NCBI GenBank assembly: GCA_023515795.1
Contig: JALGPX010000042.1
Span: forward strand, 1-64,000
DNA: 64,000 nucleotides
Direction: 5' to 3'
From: Amoeboaphelidium occidentale
Taxonomy: Eukaryota > Aphelidiomycota > Aphelidea
In this document: positions 38,488 to 50,731 of the stretch, one piece after another
How positions within the stretch are numbered: position 1 is the first letter of the stretch
Layout: every line of letters begins with the position of its first letter
Program-made: the position numbers and the translations under genes
Notes under the pieces: model-generated
What the model was told of the DNA's origin: nothing
The model's input: only the letters and a program-made list of their open reading frames with translations
Database searches by the model: none

Positions 38488-40116
38488 TTAAACCAATTTC
38501 TTTGACATGTATGGACCGTCCAAATAATAGCCAAGCTTCTTATAATAGTTCCTTGTTCCTACACCAGAAATAACAGAAATTTTAACTGAGCCATGCTCTT
38601 CTCGAGCGATACGTTCAGCTTCCTCCATTAGTAGTGTTCCATATCCTTGATGCTGAAACTTCCTTGGATCGCGTCCACTAAGCGGAACTGCAGTACCATA
38701 GACATGTAACTCTCTAACCACTGAGCATTGGCCACCCTCCTTCAGTTCTGGCCTAAAAGCAAGTTCTGAGCATTTTCTTAATCTTAATAAACCGATGAGA
38801 ATATCTTGATCAGGATCCTCATAAGACAAGAATGTTTCCCAGCCGTTATTAGCAACATAATCTCTGCGAATTAACTCAACCTGATCTGGGCGAATCTTAT
38901 TGTGAATATCTTGAATACCAACTTCTCGTGTTCTAACATCTCGGCACGAGGCTCCAAAATCTTTAAGCCTCTGCAAAGCAAGTTCTCTTAAATGTCCATG
39001 TTCAACTCCTGATGTAACTAATGGCATTGGAATATCACGCTGAATTCTGTAAACTCTTGTCCATGGCGGAACCAATGCCATAATTCTTGCTACTAAATCA
39101 ACCAAGTCGTTTGGAGTGTAGTTCTTATACTTTCCGGCTCTCCATAATTCATACAAACCTGTTCCTCTAATAACAAGCGTAGGATAGATTTTCAAACCAT
39201 CAGCTCTGAACGCAGGATTCTCAAAGAATTCCTTGAATTGCTCAATGTCTCTTTCCATTCCAACATTAGGAAGATCAGGCATCATGTGAGCAACAATCTT
39301 ATAACCACTATCTTTTGATAAACTAAAACTCTCGCAGACGGCTTTGACTGTGTGGCCCCTGTTTGTGTCTCGCGCAACATCTTCGTAAACACTTTGAACC
39401 CCGATTTCCAACCTCGTGCAACCATACCGAAGCAACTGACTCAAATGAGGCTTTAAACAATAATCTGGCCTTGTTTCTATAGTTATTCCAATGCATTTAG
39501 TTTGACTTCTTTCTGAAAACCTAACAGCTTCATCAACATTGCTACTTCTGTTGCCGCTCAAGGCATCGTGTAAATTCTTGACAAACCATTCTCTATAGTC
39601 CTGCGGCATACTCATAAAAGTACCTCCCATGATGATATACTCAACTTTATCAACAGAGTGCCCTAACCCTTTCAATTGTTCAATTCTGACACGCGCTTGC
39701 TCAAAAGGATCATATCTAGCACGTATAGCGCGCATACTAGTTGGCTCATAACCAGTGTAACTCTGTGTAGAATACTCAAAATCAGAATCAGGACCACCAG
39801 GACAGTACACGCAAATATTTCCAGTCATCGCGATATGAGGGCAACGATGAGGTTTGCACATGACGGCAACAACAGCAATACCAGAAGCAGTCCTAACCGG
39901 TTTAGCCTTCAATCTGGACAATATCATTTCCTTGTGCTTTTCCGGAACCGCAGAGATCAGATCGACCAATTTAGGTGTTCCCTTTAGCCCATTCTTCCGC
40001 GAGTACTGCGCCTTCAGTGCATTCAAATTAACATCTTTATCTTTCTGGTACGCATCAATTAGGGCAGCTACTATTTCTGCGCACGTTTTCACCATCAATT
40101 CCGATTGCGATGCCAT
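38488..40116 (-). CDS. ELP3: Elp3, Elongator catalytic subunit
   Basis: Modifies wobble uridines of tRNA (cm5U family) using a radical SAM domain and a tRNA acetyltransferase domain. A single exon of 542 residues, the normal length. The iron-sulfur cluster motif is [17 protein letters not shown] (C-x9-C-x2-C), followed by [27 protein letters not shown] and [15 protein letters not shown]. The GNAT domain ends the protein with [11 protein letters not shown] and [18 protein letters not shown]. It is head-to-head with the BSD-domain gene, 55 bp apart. Confidence 0.95.
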   Translation of the reverse strand: MASQSELMVKTCAEIVAALIDAYQKDKDVNLNALKAQYSRKNGLKGTPKLVDLISAVPEKHKEMILSRLKAKPVRTASGIAVVAVMCKPHRCPHIAMTGNICVYCPGGPDSDFEYSTQSYTGYEPTSMRAIRARYDPFEQARVRIEQLKGLGHSVDKVEYIIMGGTFMSMPQDYREWFVKNLHDALSGNRSSNVDEAVRFSERSQTKCIGITIETRPDYCLKPHLSQLLRYGCTRLEIGVQSVYEDVARDTNRGHTVKAVCESFSLSKDSGYKIVAHMMPDLPNVGMERDIEQFKEFFENPAFRADGLKIYPTLVIRGTGLYELWRAGKYKNYTPNDLVDLVARIMALVPPWTRVYRIQRDIPMPLVTSGVEHGHLRELALQRLKDFGASCRDVRTREVGIQDIHNKIRPDQVELIRRDYVANNGWETFLSYEDPDQDILIGLLRLRKCSELAFRPELKEGGQCSVVRELHVYGTAVPLSGRDPRKFQHQGYGTLLMEEAERIAREEHGSVKISVISGVGTRNYYKKLGYYLDGPYMSKKLV

Positions 40117-40171
40117 TCCGGAGATTCTCTAGAAATCTTTTGCTGTTTGATTGCTTTGCTGTTCGTTTCCA

Positions 40172-41079
40172 ATGGCTGAACAAGGAACAAACGATAAAGA
40201 AAACAATTGGTACACTTCATTAATGGGAGTTGTGGATGTGATAAAGCAAAAGGCAATTAAATTATGATATGCTCTGATGGAATGTAGACGATAGAACTGG
40301 AAAGTGGCTTACGGGAAGATCTAGACGAACTATCGGAAGTTGTAACAAAGGATGCACAGTCCACAGTGAATATCATAAAAGATTTGATAGTGCCTGTTGG
40401 ATCTACGTCAAAGGAGGCGGTAGAGGGAGAATCATCTGTACCAAAGCCTGCCATAAATCTTTCAATATCAAACTTAACGAATACCATCGGAGACTTTTTA
40501 TCACAAGCCGTAGTCATTACAGATGAGACTGATAATGGAGCGCAAGGTTATGGCACATATGACCAGAAACTTATACTGTAATATTTAGTGATGATCACTA
40601 ACTTTTTCAATAGGATGGATAGAAAACATGTTCATATAACATCATTATTGAGTAATCCTCAAGCTTTTTTGGAAGTGGAGGAGGATGATGATGAAGATAA
40701 GCGGAAGAGCATATTACTGATTGACCATAAGGATGATATTGATGCTCTACTCGAAACATACAAAAATCTTAAAGAGCTTTACGAGGCGCAGGTCCCATCG
40801 AAAGCAACGCATGAAAAGTTCTGGAAATGCTTCTTTTATGAACTTAACCGGCGGCATGATGAAGACGCTAAACGTAAAGAAGCTTTTAAGAATCGAACTA
40901 CAGCTGAAAAAGATGAAGTGGAATTGCTGTGGGACGATGAAGTTAAAACGGAAGGCGATCGAAATACAGCTAAGGAAGATGATAAACCGAAAGATCAAGA
41001 AAAGATCGAAGACTACGACGTCGTTGGAAGCAGCGTGGAATCTTCAGAAAAGAACGAAGAATGGCCAGAATGGGAGTAA
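40172..41079 (+). CDS. BSD-domain protein (Dos2/BSDC1-like)
   Basis: Exons 40172-40252, 40288-40577 and 40614-41079 give 278 residues. The N-terminus WYTSLMGVVDVIKQK joins TIELESGLREDLDELSEVV, the usual start of this family. The BSD domain follows near residues 165-215 with its conserved aromatic pair (THEKFWKCFFYELNRR). The tail is acidic and ends EEWPEWE. Intron 1 starts with GC rather than GT; no GT donor keeps the helix intact. BSD proteins of this kind are poorly characterised; yeast Dos2 has been linked to ubiquitin and heterochromatin processes. Confidence 0.8.
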
Positions 41080-41179
41080 CCAGGGGACTCTGCATGGATT
41101 AATAAATCATGAAATTTGTTATCAAAAGTTGAGTATCACCTGAAACAGCGGCAAATAATCTTTTCCAATTGAAATTGAG

Positions 41180-42629
41180 ATGTCTGTTGGTAACAAGCTT
41201 GGAATCAAAGACGTTGAGTTAAAAGGAAAGCGCGTGCTAATCAGGTAACTTCAAGGATACCCTAAAGAACTTATTTAAATTATTTATAGAGTCGACTTTA
41301 ATGTTCCTCTTGATGGTGCAAAGATTACGAATAATCAAAGAATTGTTGCCGCATTGCCTACAATCAAGTTTGCATTGGAACAAGGAGCTACAGCGGTTGT
41401 TTTGATGTCCCACTTGGGTAGGCCTGATGGCAAATTTAATTCAAAGTATTCATTGAAGCCAGTTGCTGAAGAATTGGAGAAGCTGTTGAATAAGAAGGTT
41501 ACGTTTCTTCCAGATTGCGTTGGTGAAGATGTTGAGAAGCGATGCTCTTCAGCTTCAGGCGGTGAAGTCATTCTGTTGGAGAATTTACGTTTCCATTTGG
41601 AGGAAGAGGGCTCTACTAAGGACGAACAAGGCAACAAGGTTTGTTTGCGTGCTTGTATTGTTTGGGGCGCTTATCGTCTCGTGTAGATCAAGGCTGATAA
41701 GGACAAGGTTGAGAAGTTTCGTGCTTCATTGTCCAAATTGGGTGATATCTACATTAATGATGCTTTCGGTACTGCACACAGAGCTCATAGCTCAATGGTT
41801 GGTGCAACACTTCCTGTTAGAGCAGCAGGGTTCTTGATGAAGAAGGAATTAGATTTCTTTTCAAAGGTATTAGAGAATCCTGAGAGGTATGTTTCAAGGG
41901 TTTATATATTCATTTTAGACCATTTTTGGCAATTGTTGGTGGTGCAAAGGTTTCTGATAAGATTCAATTGATAGAGAATTTGTTGGACAAAGTCAATGGA
42001 ATGATCATCACAGGTGGTATGGCTTTCACATTTAAGAAGGCTTTAGAGGGTGTCAAGGTTATATTTGCATTAAGATATTGTCTCATGTGATAGATTGGAA
42101 ATTCTTTGTTTGATGAAGCAGGGTCAAAGATTGTTAAAAATTTAGTTGAAAAAGCTAAAGCAAAGAATGTTACATTGTATTTCCCTGTTGATTACGTTAC
42201 AGCAGATAAGTTTGCAAAGGATGCTAACACGGGGTCAGCGACAGATGAAAGCGGTATTTCAGACGGATGGATGGTAAGAATATCTTTAACATTTTCTTAA
42301 TTATTATTTAGGGTCTTGATGTTGGACCAAAATCAGTTGAAATTTACAGAAAAGCAATTCTGGGTGCTAAAACAATTTTGTGGAATGGTCCAGCTGGTGT
42401 TTTTGAATTCGAAAAATTCGAAAATGGTACACACGAGATGTTGAAAGCAGTCGTTGAAGCTACCAAGAGTGGTGCAATTACAATTGCAGGTGGTGGTGAT
42501 ACTGCGACCGCTGTTGCTAAGTGGGATGCAGAAGACAAGTTGTCGCATGTTTCAACCGGTGGTGGCGCGAGTCTTGAGTTGCTAGAAGGCAAAGAGCTTC
42601 CTGGTGTCACAGCCTTATCAAGCTTATGA
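41180..42629 (+). CDS. PGK1: Phosphoglycerate kinase
   Basis: Glycolytic enzyme making ATP from 1,3-bisphosphoglycerate. Six exons (41180-41244, 41290-41638, 41687-41886, 41919-42057, 42094-42273, 42312-42629) give 416 residues, the usual length. Hallmarks are RVDFNVPLD (rebuilt across intron 1), [56 protein letters not shown] and GGGDTAT for nucleotide binding. Intron-richness (five introns of 32-48 bp) contrasts with intronless neighbours. AATAAA follows the stop within 15 bp. Confidence 0.98.
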
Positions 42630-42738
42630 TGCTTTTTTGATGAATAAACGGGAATAATTAAATTTACCAAATTGGGTTCTGACAATTGTCTATTGTGATC
42701 CAGTCGAGCCCTGTGGAACAATTTTATTTTTCATAAAA

Positions 42739-45469
42739 ATGAACTTTCTATTGAAGCTTTGCGTTTTATTAAGTTTCTTAATTTACGAATGCGTTTCCGT
42801 TGGAGTCATGGGCATTGACTTTGGTACCGACTGGTTTAAAGTTGCTGTAGTGAAACCTGGAATACCTCTCGAAGTTGTGCTAAATAAAGAGTCAAAGCGC
42901 AAAACAGAGACAGTTGTTACCATTAGGAACGGAATACGTTACTTTGGTTCCGATGCAGTTTCCTTGGTAAGTCTTTTGTGTCCATCAGAGGTGTCTGAAT
43001 CTTTAGGGCGTCAAAAGACCGCAGGAAAGCTACGGAAAGCTTAAAGTTCTTTTGGGTCGCAGTTACGATGATGCTGTTGCTGAAGAATACCGAAGACTCT
43101 TCGATAACACAATGCTGAAGAATGAGAACAGAAGCAGCATCGACTTTAGGCAAGACGAGAACACCGTCTTCTCTGTGGAAGAGTTGATTGCAATGCAGCT
43201 GAGCCACGCAAAAGACCAATGCGAAAAATACGCTGGAGAGGAAATTAAGGATGCTGTTATAACTGTTCCTCCGTTTTGGACTCAAAGAGAAAGACGTGCA
43301 TTGTTAGACGCTGCTGAAATCGCTGGTTTGAATGTCTTGACGTTGCTTAATGATGAAACATCTGTTGCGATCAATTACGCCATGACAAGAACTTTTGATG
43401 AGCCACAGTATCATTTGTTTTATGACGTAGGAGCAGGAAGTACTGTTGCTTCTTTGGTAGAATTCAGCTTTGTTCCTGACAAGAATTCTAAACTTAAGAA
43501 GCCTGTTGGAACTACTTATGTTGACGTGAAAGCCATTGGATACGACAGAACCTTAGGAGGCCATGAAATTGATCTTGTTTTGCAAAGAAGGCTTGTGAAG
43601 GATTTTAATGAAAAGCACGGCTCTAAAGTGAAAACGGAAATCACAAAATCATTGAAAGCCATGGCAAAGCTTTTGAAGGAGGCTAACAGAGTTAAACACA
43701 TTCTCAGCGCCAACACGGAAACTACAGCATCAGTTGAAGGTCTTCATGAAGAGATTGATTTTAAAACCAAAATCACAAGGAAGGAAATGTTGGATGAAAT
43801 CAAGGATCTTTTGGATAGAGTCGCTGATCCGATAAATAATGTTTTGGCGTCAGCAAATGTGACATTATCTCAAGTGAAACATGTTGTTTTAGTAGGAGGT
43901 GGAGCTAGAGTCCCTGCGCTACTTTCAAAGTTGGAAGAACTTGTCGGTGCTGATAAAATTGCAAAACATGTTAATGCCGATGAAGCTGTAGTTTTGGGTG
44001 CAGCTTTCCATGGGGCATCCATCAGCCCTCAGTTCCGTGTCAAGAAGATTGTTATCAAAGACGTTCTTCCTTTCCCAATAATGATGTCTTCTACTTCCTC
44101 CTCTGAAAAGGAAATTAAACAGCGCTTGTACGCAAAATTCAGCAACTTGGGATCAAAGAAGAAGATAACATTCAAGAAGCAAACCGATTTCTCCTTCTCT
44201 CTTGGATATCCAGAAGATCTTTATGAATCTGATAAGTAAGCTTTATTGTTTTCAGTCTAACAACTTAGATTGCTCGGCCCTTTGGAACTATTGAAGGTCA
44301 AAGTTGAAGGGGTGAAAGAGGCTTTAGAAGGAATCAACAAGACATTGAAGATAAAGGACCAAAAGGTCAAGGCTATAGTCAGTTTAGATGAGTTTGGTTT
44401 GGTAAGCGTTAGAGATGTCCAAATTGAGACCGAAATTGTTAAAGAAAAGTCAATTGGTGGTAAACTTGCTGATACTGTTATGTCATTTTTCGGTTCTGGC
44501 GCGAATAAGACTGAAGAAAGTGCAAATGATAGCAAAAATAATCAGACGGCGAATGAAAGTGTAAACTCAACAGTTGCAGATGCAACAGAAGAAAAAGAGA
44601 CAACAAAGATTGAGTACACAAACTTGAATTACACTGTTGTTGTGAACGAGTTGCCGCCAATGTCAGAAGAGGACAAGGCATTCTGTAAGGATCGTTTGAG
44701 CAAAATGGATGCTGAAGATGCTGAAAGAGCTCGCCATGAGGAGTCGAAAAACATTCTTGAATCTTTTATATACAAATCAAATGATTACTTGTCCTCTGAT
44801 ACTACTCCAAATTTTTCTACTGAAGAAGAAAGATCCAAGTATGAATTAGAAGTGCAGTCAGCTTCTTCATGGTTGTATGATGAAGTTATGGATACGACAC
44901 CAACATTTGAAATTGTTGGAAGATACAACAAGCTGAAAAAGCATTACGATACCATCAAAAACAGAGAAGTTGAGAGTCAGTGTAGGCCAGACGCCATAAA
45001 GAGCGTTAGAAATGCTTTAAAGAGCGCTAACGATGTTTTGTTCAAAGAGTATCTGAATGTCACCGAGAATGATCGTCTATATACACTGGAAGACTATAAC
45101 AAAACATCAAATGCATTAAATGATATCGAGAAATGGCTCGAGGATAAAGTACAGGCACAGTCAAAACTAAATTCATCAGACAATCCAGTTTTGCTGTGCA
45201 GTCAACTCAATGACAAGGCTGCTGCTGTTCAAAGAGAAGTAAAATTTTTCAGGTATAGGAAGAAAAAGAAGAGCACGTCCTCCTCTGCTACATCCACGAC
45301 TGCAACATCAGAAAAATCAGATGCACAAAGTTCCACGAAGCCTGTTTCAACTGAAACTAATGAAGACGAAGACGTTGAAGATCAAGATGAAACAACAACT
45401 TCAAAGTCTCCTGAACCAACAGAGACTGCATCTTCCGAGACAAAAGGCGATAACCGCGACGAACTATAA
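42739..45469 (+). CDS. LHS1: ER lumenal HSP70-like HYOU1/Lhs1 (GRP170)
   Basis: Nucleotide-exchange factor and holdase for the ER HSP70 BiP/Kar2. Exons 42739-42966, 43007-44235 and 44269-45469 give 885 residues. A signal peptide (MNFLLKLCVLLSFLIYECVSVG) leads into MGIDFGTDWFKVAVVKPG, the ATPase domain start. Further on come VITVPPFWTQRERRALLDAAEI, LFYDVGAGSTVASLVEF and VVLVGGGARVPAL. An acidic, Ser/Asn-rich insert and a long helical C-terminal part follow, ending in RDEL, an ER-retention signal. Several N-glycosylation sites are present. Confidence 0.95.
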
Positions 45470-45554
45470 CGATTTTAATAAATGGCGGGGTCCGAAATCA
45501 ATGAACGTCGTTGCCACTTATGGAACGCGGAATTGTTTCCTAAAAATAACTTCA

Positions 45555-48500
45555 ATGTCTACTTCACCTATTCCATTCTTCACCGACGAAGGTTCAAATG
45601 ACGGCTTTGAAGTATTCGGTAAGCCGAACAATGACGGCCAGAGCGCCAAGAAGGATGCTCAGAAAGATCAGACCAAATCTGCGCAACCTGCTGCATACAG
45701 CACAGAAGAACTTTTTGGCAATGCGGATTCTACGCACGACGATTTCTTCAGTTCCTTCTCAGGAGGTGTACAAGGACCTCCAGCTGCTTCCGGAAACTTT
45801 GCGGAACCTCTGAAGCAGCAGCAAAAGCAAACCGTGGCTGGGGATTCGTCTCAGGGTAACTTCAAAAGATCCAAGTGCAAGAGTCTAATGGCTATTTAGA
45901 GAACTTAGTCTCCAAGAACACTGTGACTCCAGCAGTTAACATATCCTCTAATGCTGTTCCTACAACTCAAGGTAGCGCTCAAGGCACAAGTTATGGTGCG
46001 GATTATAGCTACGAAGCCACAAATGCTGCAGCTGCTACTTACCAGTTTGACTACACCTTGCCTCAGAATGGCGTTCCTGTTGATGCTTCTACAAGTCTTA
46101 CTGATAATGCCAAGGCCGAATCAGTCGTGCAAGGATCAAATGCAGCAGCCTATCATGAAACTGGCGGAAATGCAGGCGATACTCCTTCTCAACAAGGACT
46201 AAATGCTACTCAATATCAAGTAAAAGATTTTTGGGGACAGCAGAGCTACACGAATAATGAGACCGCTAATGCGAACGTACAGAACGACTTGCATAATGCT
46301 ACCACATCAAACTATGGCGAATATTCTCATTCAAGTCAGAATTCTTACGAGCAGAATGAGTCTTATGCAAATAATCAAAATTTGGGTTCTTATGACTATT
46401 ATCAACAAGCACCTGCAGCGCAGCAGCCTGTAACAAATGATGCTGTCGCTCCGTCTTATGTTGCTCCTCCAAGTGGTCCTCCTATAGGATTTTACAAGGG
46501 GTCTACCAAGTCAAGATCTAATTCTTCAAAAAAGTCATCAAGAGTCTCTTTAGCTAGAAGTGAAGCGACGAAATCGCCCAAGAATGAGGAATCAGTTGTT
46601 CAGCCTCAAGATTACGGATATCAGCAAAATGCGTCCTTTAACCAATACACAGAGTATTACGGACAAACTGCTACTTCTACTGCTAGTGCTAGCTATCCTG
46701 CTCAAACAGAGTCCGCTGCTCCAAACAGCAGTACATATGCGAACAATTCATCTTATCATTACAACACCGGAAACTCTGGATACACTTACAACCAGTACGT
46801 CAATTATGGTCAAACTGGAGAAGCTGGTACCAATTACCCATATACCCAGTATAATGCACAAGGTGCAGTAGAAAATAGCACGCAGATTTCTTATGCTGCT
46901 TATGGTGCGGCTCAAGTTGCTGCTTCCTCAACGAATTCACTTGGAAGTTCTGATTATAACGCAGGTCAAACTCATCAGAATGCCCCTCCACCGTCCGGCT
47001 CATTCGTTAATCAAGGATTTGTCAAATCTCCGACTCAAGGTTCAAATTTGAATGCTGTGTCAGCTTCTGTGCCTCAAAATGACGCTTCATCGGTATCAAA
47101 GGGTACTAGTGACACTTATGCAAAATATAGCGGAGGTTCTCAGATATCTGTTGGATCTAATGTCAGCCAAAGTATTGAGCTTTCTGAGCCTGTTGATTTA
47201 AATGAAGATGATCACAAGAGCAGTCTTGAACCAGCCTATGAAGAAAATCAAAATGTGACTGGGTTTCAAGTAGATGAAGAAATTCACAAAATAATCGAAA
47301 GAAATAGCATTCCATCCACTCCTCTAGATACATCACAAGTTGCTTCAAAAGCTCGCACATATGCGCCATCTGCAGATAGCCCTGAGAGTAAAAGCTCAGT
47401 TTATTCTGCTCCATTGCCGCAATCTAAATTGGACAGCCCTTCCAAGCGTGTAGGAAGGAAAAGCAGTCTATCTTCTGAAAGATTTACCTACTCGGCTGGT
47501 GGAAATTTTGATAACAGTATGCACAGGCCTGCTTCTGTTGTCAGTCATGGATTGATTGACGATGACAGATATAGCGTGTCTAGTATGAGATCTTCTGATG
47601 GAAAAAGATGTGGTAGCTGTCGACGCGTTAATGAAATGGACGCTAATTTTTGTTCTAAATGTGGTGCGGCTTTTACTGAGAGCAGAGCAACTCCTATTGC
47701 ACCATTACGGAAAGAGTTCATGTCACCGTCTCCTTCTAGTAGAAGTGCTCTGTCCTCTTATGGAAACAATTACTACAATTATGGCACAGAAAACACTGGA
47801 TCTTATGTTGAACCAAGTGTCAATCCAACTCAGAGTTACGAGCCACAGGTTCCAGAGCCTCAAGTATTACATGATCCTCTTAAAAGAACAGGATGTCCCA
47901 TTGTCACTTTTGGCATGGGTGGAAAAATGGTCACTATGTTCCCAAAGAAACAGAGTCGATTTATTCCAGAGAAGAATTCTGTTGTTGAGCAGCTTTCACC
48001 TGGTGCGGTCTCTATTCATTCCTTAACTCCAGCTGCAAAGGCTCAAACCGATGTGAAATTCATAACCAGCTTGAAGGGACCTGTTGATAAATGTAAGAAG
48101 AAGGATGTTGCAAAGTTGATTCAGCAAGTTCTTGATGGCAAATGCGACCACAAAGACTTTGCAAAGTTCAAGCTAACGTTTCAATACTTTAAATTATTGG
48201 TTGATTCAGATGGGAAGACTGTTTCGTCCGATGTACTCCAGGGCTTCCTTAGTACGGTATTTGCCGACTTGAACCAGGAACAGTCCGCATTCTCTGTTAA
48301 AGAAGACAGTTTAGATCCAAACGGATCTATGGACTCGTATCACAAGATAAGAGACCTTGTCATTGCAGGAAAAAGAGAAGAAGCTGTTTATCTTGCAAAG
48401 CTTAATGGATTATGGAGTCTTGCTCTGGTCATTTCTACTCATATCAGCAAGGACGTATTCAATAGCACAGTTTTGGAATATGGCAACTCAGTGTTCTCAA

Positions 48501-50364
48501 ATAGTGACCCGTTGCACACTGTTGTGAGACTTTTTGGTAATGGTTTTGCATCAAGTTCAGGTGATTTGTTCCAGTCCTCATCGGATGCTAGATCCTGGAA
48601 GGTTCATTTGAAAACAATTTTGTCCAACCGCACTGCGAACGATGCAGACGCTTTTCATGACTTGTCTTTGTCATTATCCAAACATGGAATGGACGACGAA
48701 GCAACACTTTGGTAACTTGCCTTTCTTTCTCATCTAATTTTAGCTTCTTGCTATCTGGTGCAACGCTTCAAGGAACTGAAGGAAAGCCATACCTTCTTGG
48801 CCCTCAGTTTGGCTCCAAGAAAGACGGACCGTTGAATATTACTGCGATCCTAATTACAGAAATGTATGAGTATTTGATGAGGCTCAACTCTAGCACATTT
48901 TTGATTACACATTTACAAAATGAGAAATTACGTCTTGCTTATCATTTGGTTGAAGTTGGACTGGCGGAAGAAGCCTCGAAGTATTGCGACTCTATTGCAA
49001 CGCTGATCAAATCAAATAACAAACCGCTATCTCCGCAGTTTAACCCTAGATTTTATGAGGATTTGAAATCGTTGAGCGAGACTCTTTCTGCCGCTGGTGT
49101 TCAAACGACTTCAAAGGAGACTTTTGGTTGGTTGTCGAGAACAAAGATTTTTGATGCGATCGATAAGGGCATTACTTCTATTGTAGAGGGACCAAAAGAA
49201 CCAGTTGTGGATAAGAGAGTTTCTGCCGTCATGAGTGGTACGCCAGTCTCAAGCAGGACTCCGCCTCCTATGGCAAGTCAAACTCAAGGAAGCTTTTCTT
49301 CGAAGAATTCGGAACCAATTGTTACTAACAACTACGCTGCTGCAAATCAGCAACAATACACCAATACTTATGATTCCTACGGCAAAGATTACAACTCTTA
49401 TAATGGCAGCGATTACTATGCGAACAGCCATCAATATTCGGCAACTGCTACAAACAATGTTGCAATGACTGCGCAATCTTCTTACAACACAGGTGTAAAA
49501 TCACCTGGTTCTCAACAGCAAAGCACTTCATATGATTACAACACAACGAATTACAGTACTTCCAATTTTTATGATTCATATATGAATAATTCGTATCAGC
49601 AATCGGGATATGGAGATAGTAACACTGCAGGACCATCTGCGCAGAATTATGGACAGCAACAACAGCCGACATCCTATAATACCCCTGCTCAACAACAGAA
49701 TTACCAAGCGGCCGATGATGATTTAGGTTTTGGAAACAACAGTTTGGCGCCAAAGAATCCTGCTGCAAGCGTGTCTACTCCAAATCACGGAACACCGAAC
49801 CAAGCGCAACAAGACAACTCAGGACAAGAAAATGATGACAGTAGGCAGACTATTAGCAAATCTAGTTATTTGGATCTTGTAAAGACGTATTCGACTGGAA
49901 TATCGTCCTTTTTTACGTTCAGGAGAACTAGCAGCGGTTCAAGTGATCAGAAAGACAAGGCAACTGTAGCAAATCTTGGAGAAGAAAATTCATTCTACTA
50001 TGACAAGGAGCTAAAGCGCTGGGTTAACAAAAAAGATCCAGGCTCTGCTACTGAAACTACTGCGCCACCTCCAGGTCCTCCGCAAGGAAGTAGACCTCCT
50101 ACTGCGCCACCGACGACTCCTAACATGTCACAAAATCCATCAAGGACCGCTTCACCTATGCATCCACCACAGGAAATGAACGCGACCCAATTCAATCAGC
50201 CGCTGGGACGAAGTTCGACATATAGGAGATCAGCAAGAAGCAGATATGTTGACTCGTTCAATCCAAGTGCTAATCAACCTCAAAACAGGCCTTCAGTGGG
50301 ACCAAATACTTTCGTTAGTCCAGATGACGGAACAGCACCAAAAATTATGCCACAAAGGCAATAA
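45555..50364 (+). CDS. SEC16: Sec16, organiser of ER exit sites
   Basis: A scaffold for COPII coat assembly. Exons 45555-45855, 45882-48711 and 48744-50364 give 1583 residues; the first intron is only 26 bp. The long N-terminal region is rich in Tyr, Gln, Asn and Ser. The central conserved domain starts near CPIVTFGMGGKMVTMFPKKQ and continues with LVIAGKREEAVYLAKLNGLWSLALVIS, as in Sec16 where it binds Sec13. The C-terminus has the conserved FYYDKELKRWVNKKDP and a Pro-rich tail. Unusually, a four-cysteine zinc ribbon (CGSCRRVNEMDANFCSKCG) sits just before the central domain. An in-frame ATG at 45501 is an alternative start. The TAA stop lies inside CAATAAAC. Confidence 0.9.
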
Positions 50365-50386
50365 ACGCATCTTTTCTTCATTAGCT

Positions 50387-50691
50387 TTATTGTTGCAAAT
50401 AGTTGAACGTTAGAATCCAACTGAGTAGGAATGGTGCCATAGAAGGCACAATGTAAACGCGCAGTTGGTCGTTAAAATCTGCTTCTGCTAAATCCTCACC
50501 GAACAATTGCTTCGAAATTGCTGGCGGTATCATGCTCAGGGAAGCAAAAAACCTTTCAAGTTAACTCAAAAGTGCTGAACATCCTACATTCCAAATCCAG
50601 TCATTCCATTAAGTTGTGAAAAGGCTAATGCTACTCCCAGCGTGAGCGCTATTGTCTGGTATAAAATCAACAACGGAAAGCTCTCCTTCAT
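50387..50691 (-). CDS. Small membrane protein of the RAB5IF/EMC6 (Rab5ip) family
   Basis: Exons 50691-50588 and 50552-50387 (intron 35 bp) give 89 residues: MKESFPLLILYQTIALTLGV, then GMTGFGMFFASLSMIPPAI, then IVPSMAPFLLSWILTFNYLQQ. Three hydrophobic segments, the short loop with LNGMTGFG, and the order match RAB5IF (C20orf24), a partner of TMCO1 in multipass membrane protein insertion; EMC6 is the related alternative. It is missed if introns are ignored, because no frame longer than about 35 residues is open. It lies only 22 bp after the Sec16 stop on the opposite strand, and its own stop is inside CAATAAAG. Confidence 0.6.
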
Positions 50692-50731
50692 AATATTATT
50701 AGAAAAATTTGGAGAAGACTCTATTTATCTT

